From the NCBI RefSeq assembly GCF_015767435.1, contig NZ_JADWOV010000301.1, positions 248,001 through 312,000 on the forward strand: a DNA stretch of 64,000 nt, in the 5' to 3' direction. The stretch is from Polaribacter sp. BAL334. Its GTDB lineage: Bacteria > Bacteroidota > Bacteroidia > Flavobacteriales > Flavobacteriaceae. Positions 32,401 to 42,205 of this stretch are shown here, piece by piece; within the stretch, counting starts at the first letter, position 1, and each line of letters starts with the position of its first letter. A model generated the notes under the pieces. That model saw only the letters and a program-made list of their open reading frames with translations, had not been told where the DNA came from and searched no databases. Made by a program: the position numbers and the translations under genes.

Positions 32401-35400
32401 TTACTCATGACAACTACACGTTGGCGCAATAAATGAGTTGGTGTCAAAATTCAATGGAACTCCTTGGTTGTATCCTTCCTTTTCAAAGTAAAATGGAGAC
32501 CTTTTTGTGGTGTAATTTCCTATTTCATTCATTGTATTTACATCGTACAAACGTCCATTGATCATGGTATATATCACTGAATTGGAGTTTTTGATATCTT
32601 CTAAAGGATTTTTGTCCAAAATGATTAAATCTGCTAATTTTCCTGAAACCAAAGAACCCAATTCATTTCCAACTCCAATATAATTTGCACCATTGATGGT
32701 GGCCGCTTTTAGGGCTTCATGATTGGACAAACCTCCTTGTTGCAGCATCCACAATTCCCAATGAGCACCCAAACCTTGCAATTGACCATGGGCACCTAAA
32801 TTTACTTTTACGCCCAATTTTGCCAAATCAGTCACTGTTTTGGAAGTCAAAATGTGTCCGTTTTCATATTCCTCTTCAGGCACCATTGTTCTGTGTCTTG
32901 AACGCGAATCCACCACATATCTTGGAGTGTATTTTAGCAATGTGCTGTTTTCCCAAACATTCATTTTTTGATACCATTCAAATTCGCCATTCATACCTCC
33001 ATAATTGACAATTAAAGTAGGAGTGTAGCCAGTTTTGCTGTTTTTCCAAAGCGTTAAAACATCTTTATACACAGGATTTACAGGAATATTATGCTCAATT
33101 CCTGTGTGACCATCAAAAATCATATTCATGTTTGAAAAGAAATTGGAACCTCCTTCAGGCACCACATTCACACCCAATTCTTTGGCTGCTTGCATGATTT
33201 GTTGACGTTGTTCTCTTCTTGGTTGATTGTAACTTTTGATCGATTTTGCGCCAAAAGCTTTCGTTCTTGCAATGGCAAATCTGGCATCCTCAAGATTGTT
33301 AATAACAGCTTTGAAATCGCCTTCTGCACCATATAAAATAAATCCTGTTGAAAACAATCTTGGACCCACAGTTTGTCCACTTTTTTGCAATTCTTCTAGC
33401 GTAAATGCAGCTGCTGTGTGCACTGAAGGGTCATGAGAAGTGGTCACTCCAAAAGCCAAATTTGCATAAAATTGCCAATGTTTTTTTGTACTCAAACCGT
33501 TTCTGAAAGCACCTACATGCGCATGAACATCCACGATTCCAGGCATGATTGTTTTGCCATTCATATCAAAAACTTTTGCATCTGAAGGAATGGTAATTGC
33601 ACTGGTTTTGCCCACTTTTTCAATTTTATTTCTATGGATGATAATGGTGCCATCTTCGATAATTTTATCACCATCCATCGTAATAATTCGTGCATTTTTA
33701 AAAGCAATTCTTCCTTCAGGAATGTCTGATTTTGTGGTTAAATTGATGTCAATTGCAACGTTTTCAATGGCAGATAAGTTTGTTTTTGCAAACGGATTTG
33801 TGGTGTTATTTTCAATCGATTTTGAATAATATTTATCTCCTAAAGTCCAAAAAACGGTGCTGTTTTTTTCATTCCAATGCAAGTTGATTCCAGCGTTTTT
33901 AGACAAACTTTCTACGTTGAAAGCTTTGGTATTTTCGTCCAAATCGATTTCAGTTCCGTTTAAAAATAAAGGTGCAACATACAATTTGTGCAAGTGAATA
34001 AAAGAAATCCATGTATTGTTTTTGCTTGGCACTAATCTGTTGGCTAATTTTGAAGAAACATGACTTCTTTCGTCTTTTCCCTCCAAGTCAACACTGAGTA
34101 ATTTTTTAGTCAATCCACCAAAAAAAGAACCTCCTGTTTGAAAGAAAATTCTAAAATCATCAGCAGAAAATGAAGGAAATTCTCCTGATTTTGAGACTAA
34201 TTTTGGGGCTGTTCCATCCAAATTTGCAATGTAAATGCCAGTTTCTTTGGTATAATCAAAACCTTGATCACCATTACCAGCTTCTTTTCTATAAGCGATT
34301 TTTGTTCCTGAATTGTTATAAACTGGTGTTCTGTATATTCCTTTTTCTTGGGTGATTTTCTCCAAACCAGTACCATCTAAATTTATTGTATAAATCGCTC
34401 CCAAATTTTCATCATTCCAAGTCACAAACAATACCGATTTTCCATCTACAGAAAAACTTGGTTCAGCTTCAAAATCAGGCAAATTGGTAATTTTTGTTGG
34501 AATTCCATCAGGCAAATTTTTCTTATAAATGTGCCCCAAAGCAGTAAAAACGATTGTTTTTTCGTCTGGAGAAGTTTGCACATCTTTGATCATTTTCGAA
34601 GTAAATTCCTCTTCAAACGCCTTTCTTTGCACTTGATGTGTTTCCGCTAATTTCAAATCTGCGTTCACTTCAAAAGGAATATTTTCAATTTGTTTGGTTT
34701 CAATAGTTATTTTATTGATTTTTCCTTGCGCCCAAATCACAATATCTTGGTTATTTGGCATCCATGCAAAGTTTGGATATACCCCAAAAACAGCCCAAGC
34801 CTCTTGCTGATCTTTACTCAGATTTTCATAAATCGGAAATTCTTTTCCAGTTTCCAATTCATGAATATACAATACTGATTTTGTTCTCACACGTTTCACA
34901 AACGCCAACATTTTTCCGTCTTTTGAAATGACAGGTTTTGCTGCACCTCCAGGACCACCTGTAATTTGAGTGATTTCTCCCGTTTCAAAATTGAATTGTT
35001 TGATGACATAAATCTGTTTGTTTGGATCTTTGTTATATTCAAAAGCACCTCCTGGATACATGTCTTCTGCAAAATACAAGTATTTTCCGTCTGACGAAAT
35101 GGAGGGATCATTCACATCTTGTTGGTCGTTTTTGCGTTTTGTCAATTGCAAACCTGCTGCACCAGAAAGTGGATATTGCCACATTTCGCCTGCACCAACA
35201 GAACGTTCAGACGTAAAATGTTTTCTTGCAACCAACGATTTTCCATCTGGAGTCCAAACAGCATTGTTGAGCAATCTGAATTTTTCTTTGGTGATGGATT
35301 TCGCATTTTTACCATCAGCAGTCATTACCCAAATATTATCTCCACCTTCTGCATCACTCGTAAATGAGATGTATTTTCCATCTGGACTGAATTTTGGTTG

Positions 35401-35679
35401 GATTTCATACGCCAAACCAGCTCTTAAAACGGTGGCTTTTCCTCCTGAAATTGGCATCGAATAAATGTCTCCTAACAAATCAAAAACGATGGTTTTCCCA
35501 TCAGGAGAAACATCTAAATTCATCCAAGTTCCTTCATCAGTACTGAGCTTAAAAGTGTTGAATTTCCAATCCTTATAAGGATTATTTACATTCCATTCAG
35601 TTGATTTTTCCTCTTTTTTTTGAGCATTTATGACAAAAGTAACACTTAAAAAAAGTAATGAGATTAGATTTTTATACAT
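32401..35679 (-). CDS. Exported TolB-propeller/amidohydrolase fusion protein
   Basis: 1092 residues with a signal peptide (MYKNLISLLFLSVTFVINAQ). Residues about 50-640 carry repeated PD40/TolB beta-propeller blades (SPDGKTIVF, FSPDGKYISF, SVDGKSVLF and others). Residues about 660-1080 form an amidohydrolase (imidazolonepropionase-like) barrel: MPGIVDVHAHVG, KSIKSYNQP, FDGHTGIEHN, LGAHGQLQGLGAHWE. The usual barrel-end Asp is not obvious at the last motif, as seen in this family. A periplasmic dipeptidase or prolidase-like role is inferred. It converges with the hydroxyproline cluster. The coding stop is followed by a heptad array. Confidence 0.9.
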   Translation of the reverse strand: MYKNLISLLFLSVTFVINAQKKEEKSTEWNVNNPYKDWKFNTFKLSTDEGTWMNLDVSPDGKTIVFDLLGDIYSMPISGGKATVLRAGLAYEIQPKFSPDGKYISFTSDAEGGDNIWVMTADGKNAKSITKEKFRLLNNAVWTPDGKSLVARKHFTSERSVGAGEMWQYPLSGAAGLQLTKRKNDQQDVNDPSISSDGKYLYFAEDMYPGGAFEYNKDPNKQIYVIKQFNFETGEITQITGGPGGAAKPVISKDGKMLAFVKRVRTKSVLYIHELETGKEFPIYENLSKDQQEAWAVFGVYPNFAWMPNNQDIVIWAQGKINKITIETKQIENIPFEVNADLKLAETHQVQRKAFEEEFTSKMIKDVQTSPDEKTIVFTALGHIYKKNLPDGIPTKITNLPDFEAEPSFSVDGKSVLFVTWNDENLGAIYTINLDGTGLEKITQEKGIYRTPVYNNSGTKIAYRKEAGNGDQGFDYTKETGIYIANLDGTAPKLVSKSGEFPSFSADDFRIFFQTGGSFFGGLTKKLLSVDLEGKDERSHVSSKLANRLVPSKNNTWISFIHLHKLYVAPLFLNGTEIDLDENTKAFNVESLSKNAGINLHWNEKNSTVFWTLGDKYYSKSIENNTTNPFAKTNLSAIENVAIDINLTTKSDIPEGRIAFKNARIITMDGDKIIEDGTIIIHRNKIEKVGKTSAITIPSDAKVFDMNGKTIMPGIVDVHAHVGAFRNGLSTKKHWQFYANLAFGVTTSHDPSVHTAAAFTLEELQKSGQTVGPRLFSTGFILYGAEGDFKAVINNLEDARFAIARTKAFGAKSIKSYNQPRREQRQQIMQAAKELGVNVVPEGGSNFFSNMNMIFDGHTGIEHNIPVNPVYKDVLTLWKNSKTGYTPTLIVNYGGMNGEFEWYQKMNVWENSTLLKYTPRYVVDSRSRHRTMVPEEEYENGHILTSKTVTDLAKLGVKVNLGAHGQLQGLGAHWELWMLQQGGLSNHEALKAATINGANYIGVGNELGSLVSGKLADLIILDKNPLEDIKNSNSVIYTMINGRLYDVNTMNEIGNYTTKRSPFYFEKEGYNQGVPLNFDTNSFIAPTCSCHE

Positions 35680-35734
35680 GGGTTTTGATATTGAAATTGA
35701 TGGTTTTAAAAGTACTAATTATTTTCCTGATGTG

Positions 35735-36514
35735 CTAAAAAGCACTATTTTTTGATGACAATCCTTCCAATTTAAATAACAAATTCGGATTTGGGCAAAC
35801 ATTTTTCCAAAATTCAATTTCACTTTCAAAAGCCACACCTGGAAAATCATTTTGATACTCTAATAAAGTCAACATGATTTGAAAATGCAAATGAGGAACC
35901 CAATCTCCATTTTCGTTGGCATCTCCCAATTCCGCAATTTTTTCACCTTTTTTAATCACATCTCCAATGACATTTTTCAAAGCACTTTTTACGGAAAGAT
36001 GTCCATACAACGAATAAAAATGAAAGTTTTCGAGAGTATGTTTTAAAATCACCAAACCTCCATACCCTTTGTGTTCCAAATCCACAGAAGCACACACAAC
36101 TTCGCCTTCTATAATGGCATGAATTGGCGTGTTTTTGGGAAGCCAAAAATCAATTCCTAAATGCGTATTTCTTCTATCAAATTCATCGTTTATTTTTCTG
36201 ACAAACAAAGAAGAGGTGTATAATGCACGTTTTTCTAAATAACCACCTGCAATGATTTTATCAGGATTTTCAGCTTGTAGTTTTTCTATTTTTTCTTCAA
36301 AAAAAGGCAAGTTGTTAAACTCTTCCTCACCACCAATCCAAGTGCTATTGATGCTGACATCCAAAGGGCAAATGGCTGTTTTATGAATGGTTGGAAATAA
36401 TTCAATCAAAGAAAAATGTTGTGTTTTTGCCCATTTTTCAAATTTATTTTCATTCGGATGTTTTAAAAATCCGTAGTTGTTTTTAATAGCGATGAAATTT
36501 TCCTGTTGTTCCAT
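35735..36514 (-). CDS. M23-family peptidase domain protein without signal peptide
   Basis: 259 residues from the ATG giving MEQQENFIAIKNNYGF. The LytM/M23 zinc site is complete: His and Asp in NTHLGIDFWLPKNTPIHA and HxH in WVPHLHFQ, with GGLVILKH and YGHLS between. There is neither signal peptide nor membrane helix, unlike cell-wall M23 endopeptidases, so the substrate may not be peptidoglycan. An in-frame ATG 13 codons upstream adds no export signal. It is divergent from adenine deaminase. Confidence 0.88.
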   Translation of the reverse strand: MEQQENFIAIKNNYGFLKHPNENKFEKWAKTQHFSLIELFPTIHKTAICPLDVSINSTWIGGEEEFNNLPFFEEKIEKLQAENPDKIIAGGYLEKRALYTSSLFVRKINDEFDRRNTHLGIDFWLPKNTPIHAIIEGEVVCASVDLEHKGYGGLVILKHTLENFHFYSLYGHLSVKSALKNVIGDVIKKGEKIAELGDANENGDWVPHLHFQIMLTLLEYQNDFPGVAFESEIEFWKNVCPNPNLLFKLEGLSSKNSAF

Positions 36515-36570
36515 AAAGTAAAAATAAGATAAAGTTGAGAATTCGCACAACAACCCTCTTTTATAATTTG

Positions 36571-36578
36571 TAAATTTG
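36571..36578 (+). promoter_or_regulatory. Putative -7 box for adenine deaminase
   Basis: TAAATTTG, a perfect TAnnTTTG match, 16 bases before the start codon. Confidence 0.5.
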
Positions 36579-36594
36579 TGAAAATTCAGTACAA

Positions 36595-38217
36595 ATGATT
36601 ATCAAAGGAATTATTGTTGACATTCAAAATCGGACACAATTTAAAGGAGAAATTGAGGTTGAAAATGGAAAAATTAGGGACATTCGACCATCAAATCATA
36701 CCATTGAAAACTATATTCTACCAGGTTTTGTGGATGCGCATATTCACATAGAAAGTTCGATGTTGGTTCCGTCAGAATTTGCAAAAATCGCTGTAACACA
36801 TGGCACAGTTGCCACAGTTTCTGACCCGCATGAAATTGCCAATGTTTTGGGCGTAAAAGGTGTAGAATTTATGATTGAAAATGGCAAAAAAGTACCTTTT
36901 AAATTCAATTTTGGCGCTCCAAGTTGTGTGCCTGCCACTACTTTTGAAAGTGCAGGAGCAGTAATTGATTCAGAAGATATCAAAAAAATGATGGAAAACC
37001 CGGACATCAAATATTTGGCAGAAATGATGAATTATCCTGGAGTTTTGTTTGATGATGAAGAAGTTTTGGCAAAAATTAATCACGCCAAAAAGAATCAAAA
37101 ACCCATTGATGGTCACGCACCAGGTTTGAGAGGTGAAAAAATCACAAAATATATTGCAGCAGGAATTTCTACAGATCATGAATGTTTTACGTTTGAAGAA
37201 GCTTTTGAGAAATTGCAAAAAGGCATGAAAGTGTTGATTAGAGAGGGAAGTGCTGCTAAAAACTTTGATGCTTTGATTGATTTATTGCCTGAACATTTCG
37301 AAAATATGATGTTTTGTTCCGATGACAAACATCCAGATGATTTGTTGTTAGGGCATATCAATCAGTTGTGTCAAAGAGCTGTTAAGAAAGGAATTGACGT
37401 TTATAAAGTATTGCAAGCGGCTTGTATAAATCCCTTAAAACACTATAATTTAGACGTTGGTTTGTTGCAAAAAGGAGTTGCAGCTGATTTTATTTTGGTC
37501 AATAATTTGACTGATTTCAATGTTTTAGAAACGTATATTGACGGAAAATTGGTGGCGAAAAACGGAACTTCTTTTATTGAATCGGTTGCTATTGAGATTG
37601 TAAACAATTTCAATGTTGATTTTAAAAAAGTGTCAGATTTTGAATTTCATTCAGCTTCTGAAAAAATCAGAGTCATTGAAGCGTTGGATGGTGAATTGGT
37701 TACCAATGAAATTGAATCTGATTCTTTGATTGTAGATGGCAATTTGGTTTCAAATATTAACGCAGATATTTTGAAAATGACCGTTGTAAATCGTTATCAA
37801 AATTCAACACCATCAATTGCTTTTATCAAAAATTTCGGATTAAAAGAAGGTGCTATTGCAAGTTCAGTGGGGCATGATTCTCATAATATTATTGCAGTTG
37901 GAGTTTCAGACGAGGCTATTTGTAGGGCTGTAAATCTCATTATTCAGCAAAAAGGGGGAGTTTGTGCGGTAAATATCTCTGAAGAAAAAATACTGCCATT
38001 ACCAATTGCAGGAATTATGTCAGAAAAATCTGCTCAAGAAACTGGAAAATCGTACGCAGAAATTGACAAAATGGCTAAAGAAATGGGCAGCACTTTGAGA
38101 GCGCCTTTTATGACCTTGTCTTTCATGGCGTTGTTGGTAATTCCGTCTTTAAAATTATCAGACAAAGGCTTATTTGATGGAACTTCTTTTCAATTTACAT
38201 CGTTAGAAATTAAATAA
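36595..38217 (+). CDS. ade: Adenine deaminase
   Basis: Hydrolyses adenine to hypoxanthine and ammonia in purine salvage. 540 residues. The amidohydrolase metal motif is [16 protein letters not shown]; further conserved parts are [48 protein letters not shown] and the C-terminal [15 protein letters not shown]. The two-domain architecture with the C-terminal adenine deaminase part is complete. PhnA follows 35 bases downstream and may be co-transcribed. Confidence 0.96.
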   Translation: MIIKGIIVDIQNRTQFKGEIEVENGKIRDIRPSNHTIENYILPGFVDAHIHIESSMLVPSEFAKIAVTHGTVATVSDPHEIANVLGVKGVEFMIENGKKVPFKFNFGAPSCVPATTFESAGAVIDSEDIKKMMENPDIKYLAEMMNYPGVLFDDEEVLAKINHAKKNQKPIDGHAPGLRGEKITKYIAAGISTDHECFTFEEAFEKLQKGMKVLIREGSAAKNFDALIDLLPEHFENMMFCSDDKHPDDLLLGHINQLCQRAVKKGIDVYKVLQAACINPLKHYNLDVGLLQKGVAADFILVNNLTDFNVLETYIDGKLVAKNGTSFIESVAIEIVNNFNVDFKKVSDFEFHSASEKIRVIEALDGELVTNEIESDSLIVDGNLVSNINADILKMTVVNRYQNSTPSIAFIKNFGLKEGAIASSVGHDSHNIIAVGVSDEAICRAVNLIIQQKGGVCAVNISEEKILPLPIAGIMSEKSAQETGKSYAEIDKMAKEMGSTLRAPFMTLSFMALLVIPSLKLSDKGLFDGTSFQFTSLEIK

Positions 38218-38252
38218 AAAGAAGCAGTACATTTGCCAAAAATCAATCAAAA

Positions 38253-38843
38253 ATGAGTTTATTAGAAGACCTAAAAAAAAGAAGTGGCAATCAATGTGAA
38301 TTTTGCACATCAACAGAAAATTTACAGATTTATGAAGTGAAACCCGTTTCAAATGGAGGTTTTGATGGAAGTGTTTTGGCTTGTGAAACTTGTGTGACTC
38401 AAATTGATAACGTTATTGAAACTGACGCAAATCATTGGCGTTGTTTGAACGATTCTATGTGGAGTGAATTTTCGCCAGTAAAAGTGGTGGCTTGGAGAAT
38501 GTTGCATCGCTTGAAAAAAGAAGGTTGGTCTAAAGATTTGCTAGAAATGATGTACTTGGATGAATCAGAATTGGCTTTTGCACAACTTTCAGGTGAACAT
38601 TTGGAAGAAGGAGAAAAAATCATTCATAGAGATTGCAATGGCGTCATTTTAGAATCTGGAGATTCTGTAGTGTTGATTAAAGATTTGAAAGTCAAGGGTT
38701 CAAGTATGGTTGCCAAACAAGGAACAGCCGTTCGTAGAATTTCTTTAGACCATGAAAATGCCAAATATATTGAAGGAAAAGTAAACGGAACTCAAATTGT
38801 GATCATCACAGATTATGTGAAAAAAATGAGTGAAAAGGAGTAA
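38253..38843 (+). CDS. PhnA/YjdM-family zinc-ribbon protein
   Basis: 196 residues. The N-terminal zinc ribbon has CEFCTSTENLQIY and CETC. The C-terminal SH3-like PhnA domain has VILESGDSVVLIKDLKVKG, AKQGTAVRRISL and KVNGTQIVIITDYVKK. The middle (about residues 65-125) is an extra segment seen in Bacteroidota members. Despite the old name, the family is not part of C-P lyase and its role is unsettled. It is followed by a clear terminator. Confidence 0.87.
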   Translation: MSLLEDLKKRSGNQCEFCTSTENLQIYEVKPVSNGGFDGSVLACETCVTQIDNVIETDANHWRCLNDSMWSEFSPVKVVAWRMLHRLKKEGWSKDLLEMMYLDESELAFAQLSGEHLEEGEKIIHRDCNGVILESGDSVVLIKDLKVKGSSMVAKQGTAVRRISLDHENAKYIEGKVNGTQIVIITDYVKKMSEKE

Positions 38844-38867
38844 ATAAAAACATTTTTTCAATCTTAG

Positions 38868-38914
38868 AAAAACACCAATAGAATTTTATACAATTCCTCT
38901 TGGTGTTTTTTTTT
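38868..38914 (+). terminator. Terminator of phnA-type gene
   Basis: Stem AAACACCAA with TTGGTGTTT, extended inside by GAATT/AATTC, then a run of T (38905-38914). Confidence 0.8.
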
Positions 38915-38921
38915 GATATTT

Positions 38922-38964
38922 TTAACTAAAAAATTAGTTCAAACTAATATTTTAGTTATATTTG
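38922..38964 (+). promoter_or_regulatory. blaI-type operator and promoter
   Basis: AACTAA-AAAA-TTAGTT is followed by the 14-base palindrome TTAGTTCAAACTAA (38934-38947) and a further TTAGTT half-site (38952-38957). A perfect -7 box TATATTTG lies at 38957-38964. Overlapping dyads on the promoter of a BlaI-type repressor fit autorepression. Confidence 0.68.
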
Positions 38965-38993
38965 TCACTATAAATGAAATAAGTAGTTGAAAA

Positions 38994-39365
38994 ATGGACA
39001 AGCAATTGACTAAAGCAGAAGAGCAAATTATGCAGGTTTTATGGGTTTTAGAGGAAGCCACAGTAAAAGAAGTAATTGAACAATTACCAAATCCAAAACC
39101 CGCATATAATACTGTTTCCACAATTATTAGAATACTAGAAACCAAAGAATTTTTGAGCCACAAAGCCATTGGAAGAGGTTTTGTATATTATCCAATTATC
39201 GATAAAGAAACGTACACAAAACAAAGTTTGCACAAATTGATGAATGGTTATTTTGAAGGCTCATTTAAAAGTTTGGTGTCTTTTTTTGTCAAAGAAAATA
39301 ACATGAATGTGAAAGAATTAGAATCTATTTTGAAAGAAGTAACTAAAAATAAAAGCGATGATTAA
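38994..39365 (+). CDS. BlaI/MecI/CopY-family transcriptional repressor
   Basis: 123 residues. The winged helix (LTKAEEQIMQVLWVLEEATVKEVIEQL, then AYNTVSTIIRILETKEFL and GRGFVYYPIIDKETY) is followed by a dimerisation helix region. It overlaps the M56 peptidase gene by 8 bases, the usual repressor/sensor-protease pair in which the protease leads to repressor cleavage. Dyads in its own promoter suggest autoregulation. Since no beta-lactamase is adjacent, the target is not necessarily resistance. Confidence 0.94.
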   Translation: MDKQLTKAEEQIMQVLWVLEEATVKEVIEQLPNPKPAYNTVSTIIRILETKEFLSHKAIGRGFVYYPIIDKETYTKQSLHKLMNGYFEGSFKSLVSFFVKENNMNVKELESILKEVTKNKSDD

Positions 39366-40908
39366 TTATATTTTACAGGTTGTTTTATACCAAGTATTGT
39401 TTTTAGCCATTTATGATTTTTACCTAAGTAAAGAGACATTTTTCACTAAAAACAGGTGGTATTTAGTATTCACGCCCATACTTTCTTTTTTAATTCCGTT
39501 GATAAAAATTCCGAGTTTTCAAAAAACGGTTTCACAAGAATTTATGGTGGTTTTACCAGAAATCGTTTTATCGCCCGAAAAAACAATTCAACGAAACTTT
39601 TCAGAAACTACCTTGGATGTTTCTATAAATTATGTCAGCCTGTTTTTTTGGATGGGAGTTGTCCTTTTTTCAGTATTATTTTTAATAAAATTAGTTCGAA
39701 TTTTTATGCTCATCAAAAAGCATGAAACCATTCAACATGCTGAGTTTACGCTGATTTTTATTCCAAATCAAGCAACTGCTTTTTCGTTTTTTAATTACAT
39801 TTTTTTAGGAAAAGACATTCCAAAAGATCAACACGAAAAAATCATTCAACACGAAAAAGTACATAGCCAGCAAAAACATTCTATGGATTTATTGTTGTTT
39901 GAAATTTTAAAAATTGTCATGTGGTTTAATCCAATGATTTATGTATATCAAAAACGAATTTCATTGGTTCATGAATACATTTCTGATGCTATTGTAGCAA
40001 AATCCGATACCAAAGAACTGTATATCAATAATTTATTGTCTTGCTTGTTTCAGGTTGAAAATATTTCATTTATCAATCAATTTCACAAACCTTCTTATTT
40101 AAAAAAACGAATTCTTATGATGACAAAAAAGCAATCCCACAAAATAAATCAACTGAAATATTTGGTGTTGGTTCCTGTATTATTGAGCATGCTTTTTTAT
40201 AGTGCTTGTAATGAAAGATCAATTGACAATGAAGTTTCGTCAAAAAAACAATTACAAACCAAATATAGAAATAGCTTTGGTAAATTAGTAAGTTTTGAAG
40301 GTTATGAAGAAACCTATTTAGACGATTATATGGGAGATACACTTCCAAAAGAAGTAAAAGAAATTTCTTTTCATGATTTAACTTCGAATGAAAAAGAAGA
40401 GTTTAATAATTATTTAAAAAGAGAAAAAGAATATTATAAAAACAGACCAGAAATTTTAAAAAATATACATTATAAATTTTTTAAAATGCCTACAGGTAGA
40501 AATGCTTATGGAACTATAGAAAAGGGCATGAATTTTTTGGGGAAGAATAAAAAAAGTAATGAGTCTAATGACATTTCGTTCCTAAAAATAGATAAAGCAC
40601 CTACTTTTCCTGGTTGTGATGATGGTGATAAAGAATGTTTTTCAAAAAATATAAAAAAACATTTTGACTCTAATTTTATAATTCAAAATTATCCAGAATT
40701 AGAATCAGGAAAGAAAAGAGTATTTGTTGGTTTTAAAATTGATATTGAAGGAAATATTCAAGATATTGTAGTAAAAGCTCCTCACGAAAATATTGAAAAA
40801 GAAGTAATAAGAGTAATAAGTTCGCTTCCAAAAATGACTCCTGGAGAACATGAGGGTAAAAAGGTAGCTGTAAAATATTCAATCCCATTTGTTGTAAATG
40901 TACTTTAA
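39358..40908 (+). CDS. M56-family (BlaR1-like) membrane metallopeptidase with TonB C-terminal domain
   Basis: 516 residues. Four membrane helices (about 3-20, 32-50, 92-115, 266-285) surround the zinc site His165-Glu166-x-x-His169 (QHEKVHSQQKH) with Glu in SLVHEYISDA. After the last helix (LVLVPVLLSMLFYSAC) comes a periplasmic region of about 120 residues and, from about residue 410, a TonB_C-like domain (APTFPGCDD...DIEGNIQDIVV...LPKMTPGEHEGKKVAV). It has no penicillin-sensor domain. The sensor input is therefore likely the TonB-like domain (inference). Confidence 0.92.
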   Translation: MINYILQVVLYQVLFLAIYDFYLSKETFFTKNRWYLVFTPILSFLIPLIKIPSFQKTVSQEFMVVLPEIVLSPEKTIQRNFSETTLDVSINYVSLFFWMGVVLFSVLFLIKLVRIFMLIKKHETIQHAEFTLIFIPNQATAFSFFNYIFLGKDIPKDQHEKIIQHEKVHSQQKHSMDLLLFEILKIVMWFNPMIYVYQKRISLVHEYISDAIVAKSDTKELYINNLLSCLFQVENISFINQFHKPSYLKKRILMMTKKQSHKINQLKYLVLVPVLLSMLFYSACNERSIDNEVSSKKQLQTKYRNSFGKLVSFEGYEETYLDDYMGDTLPKEVKEISFHDLTSNEKEEFNNYLKREKEYYKNRPEILKNIHYKFFKMPTGRNAYGTIEKGMNFLGKNKKSNESNDISFLKIDKAPTFPGCDDGDKECFSKNIKKHFDSNFIIQNYPELESGKKRVFVGFKIDIEGNIQDIVVKAPHENIEKEVIRVISSLPKMTPGEHEGKKVAVKYSIPFVVNVL

Positions 40909-40917
40909 AAAAAATCT

Positions 40918-42168
40918 ATGAAAAAGAAAATTATCCTTGTATTATTATTTGTAATTGTAAAAGTTGAAGCGCAAACTTCAACTTTTGCTGTTTCTGATAG
41001 TTTGTTTGCAAAAGGCAGGTATCAATTGGCATTGAAACATTTAGAAAAAATGCCTCAAAGTTTTGAAACAAACTTAAAAATGGCAGTTATTTATGAATCG
41101 ATTGACGATGATAAAAAAGCTGCAAATTCACTTGAAAAAGCATTGACTTTTAAAAATGATTTCAATACAAAATGGAAGTTGGCAAAAGCCTATCAACGTA
41201 TAGAAAAACCAACTTTGGCTGTTCCTATTTATGAAGAATTGGTGGCTAAGGATTCATTAAATCTGTTGATACAATACCAATTAGGAAAATTATATCTGAC
41301 CACAAAAAGAACTGAAAAAGCTATTGAAACGTTCTCTCAATTGATCAAAAATGATAATTCAAATGCTAATTATTCGTATCATTTAGCATTGGCTTATGCC
41401 TTGAAAAATGACAGAGATAGAATGATCAATAGTTTTATTGATACTTTTAAAAAAGACACATTGCATTTAAAAGCAATTGCTCATTTAGCTTCTAGTTTCG
41501 CTAAATTAGGAGATTTGGATTCAACCATGTTATTTGTGGACAAAGGATTGATGTTGGATAAAAATCATATCAATCTCAATAGAATAAAAATCAATCAATT
41601 ATTTAGAGATAAAAAATATATGGAAACGCTTCCTTTATTATTGAATTTGGATACGATTGATAAAAGTGATACCTATAGTTTGTCTTTGTTGGGTAAAGTT
41701 TATTTTAATTTAGATAGTCTAGACAAAGCAAAAAAGTATTTTCAAAAGTTATCAAATGTTGACAAAGAGGACTTCAAAGCCAACACGTATTTGGGCCATA
41801 TCGCTTTCAAAGAAAAGGATTACAGAAGTGCAACTATGAACTATATGTTTGCCACTAGAAAAGGAAAGAAAAGTCGAGATGAAGAATTTTACGGATTAGG
41901 AAGCGTATTTTTTGAAACAGAAAAACCAAGAGATGCTATGGATGCATTTGAAAATGCATACAAAGAAAATCCTAGAAATTACAGAGCATTATATCAATGG
42001 GCAAAATTATCAGACGATTTTTACAAAGAAAAAAAGACTGCGTATAAACTTTATGTCAGATATATTGATAATTTTCGTGATACTGATACAGTAATTTCTG
42101 ATTTTGTAAATCGAAGAATTCAAGATATCAAAAAAGAGTATTTTATGAAAGGAGAAACCTTGGATTAA
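40918..42168 (+). CDS. Exported TPR-repeat protein
   Basis: 416 residues with a signal peptide (MKKKIILVLLFVIVKVEAQ) and about nine tetratricopeptide-like repeats spread over the mature part (KMAVIYESIDDDKKAANSLE, YQLGKLYLTTKRTEKAIE, LGSVFFETEKPRDAMDAFE). A periplasmic protein-interaction scaffold is expected. It lies 9 bases after the M56 gene and is likely the third gene of the blaI operon. No enzymatic domain is visible. Confidence 0.88.
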   Translation: MKKKIILVLLFVIVKVEAQTSTFAVSDSLFAKGRYQLALKHLEKMPQSFETNLKMAVIYESIDDDKKAANSLEKALTFKNDFNTKWKLAKAYQRIEKPTLAVPIYEELVAKDSLNLLIQYQLGKLYLTTKRTEKAIETFSQLIKNDNSNANYSYHLALAYALKNDRDRMINSFIDTFKKDTLHLKAIAHLASSFAKLGDLDSTMLFVDKGLMLDKNHINLNRIKINQLFRDKKYMETLPLLLNLDTIDKSDTYSLSLLGKVYFNLDSLDKAKKYFQKLSNVDKEDFKANTYLGHIAFKEKDYRSATMNYMFATRKGKKSRDEEFYGLGSVFFETEKPRDAMDAFENAYKENPRNYRALYQWAKLSDDFYKEKKTAYKLYVRYIDNFRDTDTVISDFVNRRIQDIKKEYFMKGETLD

Positions 42169-42205
42169 ATTCAGTAAATTTTAGTAAATTCACGCCATAA
42201 ATATA

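Noticed and set aside
38994-40908. Beta-lactam resistance locus
   Set aside because: There is a BlaI/M56 pair, but no beta-lactamase or penicillin-binding gene, and the M56 protein has no penicillin-sensor domain.
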